A program made the translations under genes and the position numbers. 64,000 nucleotides of DNA from Bradyrhizobium stylosanthis. Its GTDB lineage: Bacteria > Pseudomonadota > Alphaproteobacteria > Rhizobiales > Xanthobacteraceae. Positions 8,659 to 17,007 of the stretch are shown in pieces. The first letter of the stretch is position 1, and the number at the start of each line of letters is the position of its first letter. Under the pieces are notes generated by a model that was given only the letters and a program-made list of their open reading frames with translations, did not search any database and was not told where the DNA came from. The stretch spans positions 425,755 through 489,754 of the forward strand of contig NZ_LVEM01000002.1 of assembly GCF_001641335.1 (NCBI RefSeq), written 5' to 3'.

Positions 8659-9270
8659 ATGACTCTTCGGATTTCGGGCAAGAGCGTTAGCGTCGGCGAG
8701 GCCCTGCGCGGCCGCGTGACCGACCGGACTGAAGAGGTCCTGCGCAAGTATTTCGACGGCAATTATTCAGGCCACATCACGCTCAGCAAGGACGGCTTCG
8801 GCTTCCGCACCGACTGCGCGCTGCATCTGGACTCCGGCATTACGCTGGAGGCCGATTCGAATGCGCCGGACGCCTATGCCAGCGCCGACCAGGCGCTGAT
8901 CATGATCGAGAAGCGCCTCAAGCGTTACAAGAGCCGCCTCAAGGACCGCTCGGCCCGCAAGGCCCATGTCGCCAGTGCGGCGCTGGCCGCACTCGATGCC
9001 ACGGCCTACGTGCTCGAAGCCCCGGGCGAGGGGGAGGACGAGGAGGAGGTCACCGGCTACAGCCCCGTGATCATCGCCGAGGCCACCACCTCCCTGAGGC
9101 AGATGTCGGTGAGCGAGGCCGTCATGGAACTCGACCTCAGCGGCGCGCCCTGCCTGGTGTTCCAGCATGGCTCCAGCGGCCGGGTGAACATCATTTACCG
9201 CCGGGCCGACGGCAATGTGGGCTGGATCGACCCGCCAGGGGCCAAACCGGACGGCAAGGCGGGCGGCTAG
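8659..9270 (+). CDS. hpf: Ribosome hibernation-promoting factor, long form
   Basis: 203 residues starting at the ATG 8659, with AGCGAGG seven bases upstream; an in-frame upstream ATG lacks a good ribosome site. The N-terminal ~100 residues are the S30AE/YfiA domain (LRISGKSVSVGEALRGRV ... YASADQALIMIEKRLKRYKSRLKD). The C-terminal ~60 residues (YSPVIIAEATTSLRQMSVSEAV ... LVFQHGSSGRVNIIYRRADG) are the dimerisation domain of the long form, which joins two 70S ribosomes into inactive 100S particles in stationary phase. The position after rpoN matches the old name 'sigma-54 modulation protein'. Confidence 0.94.
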   Translation: MTLRISGKSVSVGEALRGRVTDRTEEVLRKYFDGNYSGHITLSKDGFGFRTDCALHLDSGITLEADSNAPDAYASADQALIMIEKRLKRYKSRLKDRSARKAHVASAALAALDATAYVLEAPGEGEDEEEVTGYSPVIIAEATTSLRQMSVSEAVMELDLSGAPCLVFQHGSSGRVNIIYRRADGNVGWIDPPGAKPDGKAGG

Positions 9271-9337
9271 GGCCGAAACCCGACCCCGTACGACCCGCAG
9301 CCCTTAACAATGACCGGGGCAAAGCCGCACGCAGGAG

Positions 9338-9354
9338 TTGGCACCGGGATTGCG
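9338..9354 (+). promoter_or_regulatory. Sigma-54 (-24/-12) promoter upstream of ptsN
   Basis: TTGGCACCGGGATTGCG matches the sigma-54 consensus YTGGCACG-N4-TTGC at every invariant base (GG and GC separated by exactly 10 bp), with one mismatch at the base after CAC. It lies about 150 bp before the ptsN ATG, in the hpf-ptsN gap. No enhancer-binding site was identified. Confidence 0.6.
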
Positions 9355-9501
9355 TTGGAGTAGAAGCGCCCCACATCAGGGCGTAAACGGGACTTGGGCT
9401 AAGTCCCGCTCCTGCTTCACCTTCTTGACGCCGGCCGGGCTCGGTTCAACCGAGCTGGCCAATTCGGAACCTGACGGTTTAATTCACCTCGGAACACTTC
9501 C

Positions 9502-9963
9502 ATGCCGATTACCGATCTGGTCGCCCCCGAGGCGATACTTCCGGCATTGAAGGTCAACAGCAAGAAGCAGGCGCTCCAGGAATTGGCGGCCAAGGCTGCC
9601 GAGCTCACCGGCCAGAACGAGCGCGCGGTGTTCGAGGTGCTGCTGCAGCGTGAGAAGCTCGGCACCACCGCGGTCGGCTATGGCGTCGCCATTCCCCACG
9701 GCAAGCTGCCCAAGCTGGAAAAGATTTTCGGCCTGTTCGCGCGCCTCGATCGTCCGATCGATTTCGAGGCGATGGATGGCCAGCCGGTCGATCTCGTCTT
9801 CCTGCTGCTCGCCCCCGAAGGCGCCGGCGCCGACCATCTCAAGGCGCTCGCCCGCATCGCCCGCCTGCTGCGCGACCAGGACATCGCCAAGAAGCTCCGC
9901 GCCTCCCGCGACGCCCAGGCGATCTATTCGGTGCTGGCCCTGCCGCCGGCGACCGCGGCTTAA
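9502..9963 (+). CDS. ptsN: PTS IIA-like nitrogen regulatory protein (EIIA-Ntr)
   Basis: 153 residues, a single EIIA domain of the fructose/mannitol type. The phosphorylated histidine lies in GYGVAIPHGKLP (His near residue 66); the C-terminal part PVDLVFLLLAPEGAGADHLKALARIARLL is characteristic. EIIA-Ntr receives phosphate from PtsP-NPr and regulates nitrogen, potassium and transporter functions by protein contact rather than by sugar transport. It closes the lpt-rpoN-hpf-ptsN block. A sigma-54 type promoter 150 bp upstream suggests it can be expressed independently of hpf under RpoN control. Confidence 0.95.
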   Translation: MPITDLVAPEAILPALKVNSKKQALQELAAKAAELTGQNERAVFEVLLQREKLGTTAVGYGVAIPHGKLPKLEKIFGLFARLDRPIDFEAMDGQPVDLVFLLLAPEGAGADHLKALARIARLLRDQDIAKKLRASRDAQAIYSVLALPPATAA

Positions 9964-10102
9964 TCGCTCTTCACCCAATCATCGATCGTCACCGCGTCCA
10001 AAAGCCGCGCGATCCAGAGCTGTTACACGCAACGCTTGCGGCAGGGCGGTTCCAGAGGGTAACTGTCTCGCGCCGGCGCGTGATGGCCTGAAGGGGGTAG
10101 GA

Positions 10103-11674
10103 GTGAACAAAGTGCCAGATCTCCGCTTTGGAGATCTGATCCTTGACGAGACGTGCCTCTTCGCGCGCCGTAACGAGCAGACGATCAAGTTCACCAGAAA
10201 CGAGCGCGCGCTGCTGCTCGCCCTCACGCGCAATCCGCATCGTCTCATGCGCCGTGGCCGTCTGCTTGACGAGCTCGCCTCCGAATCCGACGTCTCCGAT
10301 CGCAACATCGACTTCCTGGTGAACAGGCTGCGGGCCAAGCTTGGCGACAGCGCCAGATCGCCGAAGTACATCGCCACGCAATATGGCGAAGGCTATGTCT
10401 GGATCGCGGCACCGTCTCCCGGGGCCATCGAGGGATTCCTTGCTATTGCGCCGACGTTCGGACCGCAGGGCCATCGCTTCGGTCAGCAGGTGTCGTCCCT
10501 GGTCGAACAGGTCCGAGACAAGATCGCCGCCGGCCTTGGCCGCGAGGTCGTCGTTGTCGAGGACGGATACGCCGCCGCAACCGGCGCGCGCCATGTCCTG
10601 CAAATGAGCTTTCTCGCCGGCAACGAGCATCTCGATTGTGCCGCGACCTTGCGGGACATGCCGTCGAAGCGGATCGTGAAAGCATTCCGGCTCCGTTTCG
10701 ACATGGCGGATGCCGTGTCGTTGGCGACCGAGGCGCGAAGGGTTTCGGACGGCGTCGTCGATGCGCTGTCACAGGCTCTCATCGAGGCCTCGACCGGCCT
10801 TGGCACGCCCGCGGACGAACCGCTTGAAACGCGCTTCCACAAGGCCGCAAGCCTGCTGTCGGCCTCGAATCGGGCGTGGCTGGCAAGCGGCGAGCAACTC
10901 GGCAGGAACCGCGCGCACGATCCCCTCAATGCGGACATCGCCCTGCAATGGTGCCTGCATCTGTTCGCGCGCCTGGTCCACACCAGTCCGTTCGGCGAGA
11001 TCAGCCTGGAAGAACGCTACCGCATCGAAAGCGAGATCGACGCCACGGTGCTGGAGTGCCTGCCCGCCGTCGAGGCGAATCCGCTGCTGATGCTGGCGGC
11101 CGCCAAGCTGCTGTACTTCATCGATCGCGGTCACCTCGACCTCGCGGAAGACATTGCCGGGCGCGCGTTCGCGCAGACGGCGGATTCTGCCGCAGCCCTT
11201 CCCGTGATGGGGCAACTGCGTCACGCGCGCGGCCATTTCGATGAAGCGATCGAATTCTTCGATCGCGGCATCGAAACGTTCGAACCGGACTCCGATCTGC
11301 ATCTCCATATGCGGGTCCTGAAGGCAATCTCCGTGCTTGCGTCCGGAGATCGCGCCGCGTTGGACACGGCTGTCGCCGATGCAGCGAGAGACAATCCGCG
11401 CTGCCCGCACGACATCGGCCTGACGATCGGCTGGATGGTTGCCGCGCCGGAGCAGAAATTGCCGGCGTCGTCTTTGGATGCACTGACCGCGATCGGCCCG
11501 GCGGGCGCACGCAATGCGATCGAATATCTCTACTTCACCTCGGCGCGTCACCTGGTCTCGGAAGAGGCACGCGCCAATGTCATGCGCGGCCTGATCGCGC
11601 ACGCGACGCGGCTGCACGGCGAAGAGACCGTGCCTGCGTTCGTTCTCAGGAGCATCGGCCCGATCGCGGCCTGA
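10103..11674 (+). CDS. OmpR-type winged-helix / TPR transcriptional regulator
   Basis: 523 residues from GTG 10103, preceded by AGGGGG at six bases. The much longer open frame upstream is only the shadow of ptsN. Residues about 8-95 are a Trans_reg_C winged-helix domain (FTRNERALLLALTRNP, VSDRNIDFLVNRLRAKLGD, IATQYGEGYVWIA). Residues about 110-230 resemble the alpha/beta domain found after such winged helices in CadC/adenylate-cyclase-like regulators. The rest is helical with at least one clear TPR unit (RGHFDEAIEFFDRGIETFEPD). No receiver domain and no membrane segment is visible, so it is not a response regulator. It may control the autotransporter gene 240 bp downstream on the same strand; that is inference from position only. 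Confidence 0.72.
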   Translation: MNKVPDLRFGDLILDETCLFARRNEQTIKFTRNERALLLALTRNPHRLMRRGRLLDELASESDVSDRNIDFLVNRLRAKLGDSARSPKYIATQYGEGYVWIAAPSPGAIEGFLAIAPTFGPQGHRFGQQVSSLVEQVRDKIAAGLGREVVVVEDGYAAATGARHVLQMSFLAGNEHLDCAATLRDMPSKRIVKAFRLRFDMADAVSLATEARRVSDGVVDALSQALIEASTGLGTPADEPLETRFHKAASLLSASNRAWLASGEQLGRNRAHDPLNADIALQWCLHLFARLVHTSPFGEISLEERYRIESEIDATVLECLPAVEANPLLMLAAAKLLYFIDRGHLDLAEDIAGRAFAQTADSAAALPVMGQLRHARGHFDEAIEFFDRGIETFEPDSDLHLHMRVLKAISVLASGDRAALDTAVADAARDNPRCPHDIGLTIGWMVAAPEQKLPASSLDALTAIGPAGARNAIEYLYFTSARHLVSEEARANVMRGLIAHATRLHGEETVPAFVLRSIGPIAA

Positions 11675-11913
11675 ATTGTTGCGCGCGTGCCGCATTGGCG
11701 GGGCGATCTGATTCACGCACGCTCCGACGGGGCGTGCTCGGCGATTCTCAAATATTGACCAAACAATTGCCTGCTAGCGACGGCTGACCGGCTCGATTTT
11801 GCCGGCCAACGTGCAAGGCGGGTATGTTCGTTCGTTCAGACTTGGTTCGCTCAGCGCTGGAAAGCCGGGCCTCGACTCTCGAAAAGTGCCGGCCGGCGAT
11901 ACGCGGCCCGCTG

Positions 11914-14900
11914 ATGTCGTCGCGGCTGTTGCAGATGGCTGCACTCATTCTGATGTTGCTCGCCGCACCGGCCACGGCCTTTGCAGTGACCTCGCTAACC
12001 CCGCCCTCCGGCAGCCTGTCGCCGGGCACCGTGGGAGATGCATACACCTCCACGCAATTTTCCGGCGCGGGAGGCACGGCCGGGTGCTGCACCTATGGAG
12101 CATCGGGCGCCGTTCCGCCCGGACTCACGCTCAGTCCGTCCGGCTTGTTGTCGGGTACGCCCACGGCGGCGGGATCGTTTTCCTTCACGGTCACGGCGAC
12201 CGATACGGACACCTCCAGCGTCTCGAACAATTATACGCTCGTGATCAACAAGGCCGCCACCACGGTCAGCGTGACCTCCTCGGCCAATCCCGGCCCGTAC
12301 GGCTCGTTCACCTTCACCGCGGTCGTCTCGTCCACCCCCGGGGCAGGAACGCCGACCGGCACCGTGATCTTTTCCATATCCGGGGCAGGCGGGGCGGTGA
12401 GGGCCCTGATCGGGGGTATCGCCAGCTTCACCACCGGGCTTGACCCGGGCTCCTACACGGTCTCGGCTACGTATAGCGGTGATGGCAATTTCGACAGCAG
12501 CTTCGCGTCGTTGAACACGTCACAGATCGTCACCCCGGCGAACACAACGACCGCTGTGACCTCTTCGGCAAATCCGAGCGTGTTCGGTCAGCCTGTCACT
12601 TTCACCGCGACCGTCTCGTCCGGCGCGGCGGTGGGCATTTCGATCATGACCGCAGACTTTCTCGACGGCGGCACTTCGATCAACGCGGGTCCATTCCCGA
12701 ACGCCGGCACGCTCACGACCTCGTTGCTCGCTGTCGGCAATCACACGATCACGGCCTCCTATGCCGGCGACAGTTTTTACTACGGCAGCACGGGACCGCT
12801 CACCGGCAATCCGCAAGTGGTCAACAAGGCCAACACCACGACCTCCGTGACGTCCTCGGTCAACCCGAGCGCGGTCGGCCAGTCCGTCAGCTTCACCGCC
12901 GTCGTTGCAGCCGTTGCGCCGGGGGCGGGAACTCCGACCGGCACGGTGACCTTCCTCGATGGCGGCAGTCCGATCGGCAGCGCGCCGCTGAGCGGAGGCT
13001 CCGTCACCTTCACCACTCCGGCGCTTGCAGCAGGCAGTCACACCATCACGGTCAGCTATGGTGGCGACGGCAATTTCAACGGCAGCACGGGTTCGCTCAG
13101 CGGTAATCCGCAGGTGGTCAATGCACCGTTGTCGCCCCCTGTGATCGACGCGACCTTTGCTCCGTCGTCCATTCCGGTCAATGGCACCACCACGCTCACA
13201 TTCACCATCACCAACCCCAGTGCTTCGACGGCACTGACGGGCGTCGCGTTCAGCGACACCCTTCCGCCGGGCCTGGTGATCACAGCGGCGAACGCCCTCA
13301 CCACGACGTGCGGCGGCGTCTTTACCGCAGCGGCCGGCAGCGGCCCCATCACTCTTTCGGGGGGAACGGTTGCGGTCGGCAGCTCCTGCACCGCCTCACT
13401 GAATGTCACGGCCACCTCCGTCGGCGCCAAGACCAACACGAGCGGTCCCGTCAGTTCGACCAATGGCGGCACCGGCAACACGGCGTCGGCCGTCGTCACC
13501 GTGACGACGTCGACGACGACCACCGGCTTGACTTCGTCGCTGAACCCGAGCGGCTTGGGGCAATCGGTGACGTTCACTGCGACGGTCACGGCGCCTTCGG
13601 GCACGCCGACGGGGACGGTGACGTTCAAGGACGGCCCCACGACACTCGGGACAGGGGTGCTCGCCGGCGGCGTGGCAACATTCACCACGGCGGCGCTGTC
13701 GGCCGGATCGCATTCGATCACCGCGGTTTATGCCGGGGATGTCAACAATGCGGGCTCGGCATCGGCGGCTTTGACCCAGGCCGTCAATCAGTCGGCGACC
13801 ACCACGGTGGTGACCTCATCGCAAAATCCGAGCGCGGCGGGCCAGCCGGTGACGTTCAGCGCAACGGTGTCGAGCGGTGGCGGCACGCCGACCGGCACGG
13901 TGACATTCAGCGACGGCGGTGCTGCGATCGGCACGGCGACGCTTGCCGCGGGCGTCGCGACCTTCACGGCCGGGTCGCTGACGCTCGGCAGCCACACCAT
14001 CACCGCAAGCTACGCCGGGAACGCGACCTACACGGCCTCGACGTCCGCACCGCTGATTCAGAGCGTCAACACGCCGGCGGACAGCCTGAAACTGCGCGCC
14101 ATGCAGACTCTGGCGGCGCCAGTGGCGGCGCAATTCTCGGGCCAGGCCATCTCCGGCGTGGTCGATAGCGCGATCGGCGAAGGCTTCAGCGACGGCGGGC
14201 CGCTCGTCATGCCCAACAGCAGCGGCGTCCGCTTCAACTTTGCCGCCGATCCCGACGCTGCGACGACAGACCCGGCTCCGCGCGGCGCCGGCAATGATCC
14301 GGCCCAAAGCCGCGATCGCGCCTCCGCCCAGGGCAGGCGACCGGCATCGCCATCGCAAGTGCCCGGCTCGCGCGTCGACGATGCCTTTGCAGCGATCAAT
14401 GATGCGGCAGCGGCCAAGGCGCCGCCCAGGCGCATTGCCGAGCCGCGCGATTGGCTGGCCTGGGCCGAGGTGCGCGGTGCGACGCTGGATCGCTGGAGCG
14501 TCGCGCCGCTTGGGAGCGCCACCACGGTGCCGATGCTCTACGGCAACCAGGTCAACGCGCTCGCGGGCGTCACGCGCAAGCTGACGCCGAACCTTCTGGT
14601 CGGCGTGCTCGGAGGTTACGAAACTTTCGACTACCACTCCGACGTGCTCACGGGCCGCCTGAAGGGCGACGGCTGGACGCTCGGCTCCTATCTCGGCTGG
14701 CGCGTCACCGACACGGTTCGTTTCGACGCGGGGATCGCCTATTCGGGCATCGGCTATAACGCAACGGCAGGCACGGCAGCCGGCTCATTCACCGGCAGCC
14801 GTTGGCTGGCTTCCGGCGGCCTCACGGGCATCTATCGCTACCTGGGCCTCCTGATCGAACCGTCGGCGAAGGTCTACGCGATGTGGGAGCACGAGAGCGC

Positions 14901-15264
14901 CTACACCGATACGCTCGGCACGTTGCAGGCCGCGCGCGATTTCACCAGCGGCCGCGCCAGCGGAGGCGTGAAGCTCGCATACCCGGTGGCATGGCTGTCC
15001 CGTGCGACGGTCACTCCCTATGTCGGCCTGTACGGCGACTATTACTTCAATGGCGACACGGCCGCAGCTTCGGCACTGGCCGTCGCCGCCACACCGCCAA
15101 CATTCCTGCTCGATGGCTGGTCTGCGCGGGCTACCGGTGGCGTCGCCGCGCGCTACGCCAACGGCGCGCAGATTGCCGTCGGCGTCGAGCGCGGCGGCAT
15201 CGGCGGCGACGTTGGGCTGTGGACCTATCGCGCCCGTGCCTCGATCCCGTTCAGCGCGCAGTAG
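11914..15264 (+). CDS. Ig-like-repeat autotransporter (adhesin-like)
   Basis: 1116 residues from ATG 11914, chosen because it directly precedes a signal peptide (SSRLLQMAALILMLLAAPA, cleavage near AFA); the frame is open 90 bases further upstream. The passenger starts with a putative Ig domain (PPGLTLSPSGLLSGTPTAAG). Next come Ig-like repeats of about 90 residues, each with TSSxNPS, a PTGTVTF-type motif and HTITxSYxGD. One DUF11-type module (NGTTTLTFTITNPSAS ... FSDTLPPGL) interrupts the series before two further Ig repeats. After a disordered Asp/Pro/Ala linker, the last ~270 residues are an autotransporter barrel (LAWAEVRGATLDRW ... LVGVLGGYETF). The architecture suggests a surface-exposed adhesin; no ligand or enzymatic site is visible. 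Confidence 0.82.
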   Translation: MSSRLLQMAALILMLLAAPATAFAVTSLTPPSGSLSPGTVGDAYTSTQFSGAGGTAGCCTYGASGAVPPGLTLSPSGLLSGTPTAAGSFSFTVTATDTDTSSVSNNYTLVINKAATTVSVTSSANPGPYGSFTFTAVVSSTPGAGTPTGTVIFSISGAGGAVRALIGGIASFTTGLDPGSYTVSATYSGDGNFDSSFASLNTSQIVTPANTTTAVTSSANPSVFGQPVTFTATVSSGAAVGISIMTADFLDGGTSINAGPFPNAGTLTTSLLAVGNHTITASYAGDSFYYGSTGPLTGNPQVVNKANTTTSVTSSVNPSAVGQSVSFTAVVAAVAPGAGTPTGTVTFLDGGSPIGSAPLSGGSVTFTTPALAAGSHTITVSYGGDGNFNGSTGSLSGNPQVVNAPLSPPVIDATFAPSSIPVNGTTTLTFTITNPSASTALTGVAFSDTLPPGLVITAANALTTTCGGVFTAAAGSGPITLSGGTVAVGSSCTASLNVTATSVGAKTNTSGPVSSTNGGTGNTASAVVTVTTSTTTTGLTSSLNPSGLGQSVTFTATVTAPSGTPTGTVTFKDGPTTLGTGVLAGGVATFTTAALSAGSHSITAVYAGDVNNAGSASAALTQAVNQSATTTVVTSSQNPSAAGQPVTFSATVSSGGGTPTGTVTFSDGGAAIGTATLAAGVATFTAGSLTLGSHTITASYAGNATYTASTSAPLIQSVNTPADSLKLRAMQTLAAPVAAQFSGQAISGVVDSAIGEGFSDGGPLVMPNSSGVRFNFAADPDAATTDPAPRGAGNDPAQSRDRASAQGRRPASPSQVPGSRVDDAFAAINDAAAAKAPPRRIAEPRDWLAWAEVRGATLDRWSVAPLGSATTVPMLYGNQVNALAGVTRKLTPNLLVGVLGGYETFDYHSDVLTGRLKGDGWTLGSYLGWRVTDTVRFDAGIAYSGIGYNATAGTAAGSFTGSRWLASGGLTGIYRYLGLLIEPSAKVYAMWEHESAYTDTLGTLQAARDFTSGRASGGVKLAYPVAWLSRATVTPYVGLYGDYYFNGDTAAASALAVAATPPTFLLDGWSARATGGVAARYANGAQIAVGVERGGIGGDVGLWTYRARASIPFSAQ
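12541..14070 (+). repeat. Tandem Ig-module repeats inside the autotransporter gene
   Basis: Recurrent segments about 270-300 bp apart encode the same motif order (ANTTT-VTSS-NPS-GQxVxFTA-V, then PTGTVTF-DGG, then HTITxSYAG). Copies are seen near 12541, 12829, 13504 and 13789, the second and third separated by a different module. Similarity at DNA level is partial, so copy number could still vary by recombination. Confidence 0.6.
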
Positions 15265-15476
15265 CGGCGTACAGGCGCGAGATAGCGTCCGTCTTGCCGC
15301 CATTGCGGACGTTGGTGCGATGGCGTCCCCCTCTCTCGTGCCGGGATTGAACGCCCGCGGCCTCGCCTGCGACTTATGTCTCAGCCGGGGCTGCGATGCC
15401 GTCCGGGAGGTTTCTCCCCATCCGGGCCGACGAGGTATCCTGCCGGCGGCTCGGATTCGATGCGGGATTTTGAGGC

Positions 15477-16589
15477 ATGAATTGCGGCTCAAAAGGACGA
15501 TTCTTCGGTCTGCTTTGCTCGGTCACCATTGCCGCCACGGCCGCGGCGCATGCCGACGAGGCGTCGAACGACCGCGTCATCGCCGAGAAGACCGCGATCA
15601 TCGCCTCCGATCCGGCCAATGCGGCCGCCTATGAGTCGCGGGGAGAAGCCTATTATCTCAAGCGCGACTGGAATCGCGCCTTCGACGATTGCAGCGCTGC
15701 GATCCGGATCGACCCGAATTTCGGGCGTGCCTATCATTGCCGCGGCCGCGCCTATTCCGCGAAAGGCGACCGCGATCACGCGATGGCCGATTACAACGAG
15801 GCCATCCGCCTCGATCCCGACTATGGCGCGCCCTACACCTCGCGCGCCGAGGAATATTTCAATCACCGCGATTTCGATCTCGCGATCGCCGGCTTCACCG
15901 AGGCCATCGAACGCAGCCCCAAGCAGGCCTACCGTGCGCTCACGATGCGCGGGCAGGTCTATGCGGTGAAGGGCGACGCCGATCGCGCTGCCGCCGATTA
16001 CACCGAGGCGATGCAGCGGAATCCAGCCGCTGCCGGGCCCTACGAGCTGCGAAGCAACGTTCGTCTCAACAAGGGCGAGGTCGATGCAGCCATGGACGAC
16101 TGCGACAGCGCGGTCCGTCTCGAGCCCGGAAGTGCCGGCGGCCATTATTGCCGCGCCATCGTGTTCCTGAACAAGGATGACACCGACGGTACCATCCGGG
16201 AGCTGGACGACGTCACGAGAATGGCGCCGTCGTTCCAGAAGGCCTATCGCATTCGCGCCGTCGTCCTGCACAGGAAGGGCGACGATAAACGGGCCCTTGC
16301 CGATTTCGACGAAGCGATTCGGCTACAGCCGCGAGATTCGGCGGTCTACAACGATCGCGCCAGCGTGTTTCGCGACCTTGGACAGCACGACCGCGCGCTC
16401 GCCGACTACAACGAGGCGATCCGGCTCGATCCGAAAAGCCAGTCCGCCCTGGCCAATCGCGGCCTCCTCTACATGATGATGTCCGACGCCAAGCATGCGC
16501 GCACGGACTTCAACAGCGTGCTCGCGCTGCCGCCGACCGACAAATGGGCCGTCGACACGGCGCGCGAAGGGCTTGGCTTTGTGAAGTGA
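15477..16589 (+). CDS. Secreted TPR-repeat protein
   Basis: 370 residues. A signal peptide (RFFGLLCSVTIAATAAAHA, cleavage before DEAS) precedes about nine tetratricopeptide repeats, each with the pattern A-YxxRGxxYxxKGDxDxAxADYxEAIRLDPxxA. Repeats run almost without a break from residue ~45 to ~350. Such all-TPR periplasmic proteins act as protein-binding scaffolds; no catalytic domain is present. It lies between two autotransporter genes on the same strand, which may hint at a periplasmic helper role in their export, but this is inference from position. Confidence 0.8.
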   Translation: MNCGSKGRFFGLLCSVTIAATAAAHADEASNDRVIAEKTAIIASDPANAAAYESRGEAYYLKRDWNRAFDDCSAAIRIDPNFGRAYHCRGRAYSAKGDRDHAMADYNEAIRLDPDYGAPYTSRAEEYFNHRDFDLAIAGFTEAIERSPKQAYRALTMRGQVYAVKGDADRAAADYTEAMQRNPAAAGPYELRSNVRLNKGEVDAAMDDCDSAVRLEPGSAGGHYCRAIVFLNKDDTDGTIRELDDVTRMAPSFQKAYRIRAVVLHRKGDDKRALADFDEAIRLQPRDSAVYNDRASVFRDLGQHDRALADYNEAIRLDPKSQSALANRGLLYMMMSDAKHARTDFNSVLALPPTDKWAVDTAREGLGFVK

Positions 16590-17007
16590 TGGGCGAGCGG
16601 CGTGTGCCAGCTTCGATCAATCCGATAGCATGGGATCGCATTCAGAATGACGGTCGAGTGGCCGATACCTCACGCTTCCTGTCCCATGCCGCATCCGGAA
16701 GATCCGTCCCCGGAGTGCTCGTCGGTTCAATTTTGACCATGTATTCAGTGATATGCGCGTTCGCTGCGATAGTCTGAATGGTCCTGTCTCCTGAGGCTAA
16801 GGCAAAGGTTGGCCGCCACCTGGATTGCGCTGCCCCCGGACGAACGCGCTCTGGCAACACTGTGTCCGGTCGGACACAGAAAAAGTGAATTGGTAACGGA
16901 GCTGGTGGCACATCTTGCGGGCTCCATGTGCCCCCTGCAATCTCCAGTAATCTGCCGGCAAGGCCTCCAATATTCAGCCGACTCGGCGGCAAAAAGCGGG
17001 CGGGGGC
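16590..17007. other. 418-bp intergenic region before the second autotransporter
   Basis: No supported gene: short frames here lack ribosome sites and recognisable sequence. It contains one clear 18-bp palindrome at 16861-16878 (listed separately) and a good ribosome site (GCGGGCGGGGG) just before ATG 17008. No terminator with a T-run was found after the TPR gene. Confidence 0.5.
16861..16878. promoter_or_regulatory. 18-bp perfect palindrome, candidate operator
   Basis: TGTGTCCGGTCGGACACA consists of 8-bp arms around GT, 130 bp before the autotransporter start. Its length and symmetry fit a site for a dimeric regulator (for instance a TetR-type protein), and the gap has no other function. The binding protein is unknown. 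Confidence 0.4.

Noticed and set aside
9650..10102. Extended N-terminus (150 residues) of the winged-helix regulator
   Set aside because: It is the out-of-frame shadow of ptsN, rich in Arg/Ser; GTG 10103 has a good ribosome site and starts the domain.
16904..16920. Second sigma-54 promoter (TGGCACATCTTGC)
   Set aside because: GG and GC are only 8 bp apart, two short of the strict 10-bp spacing.
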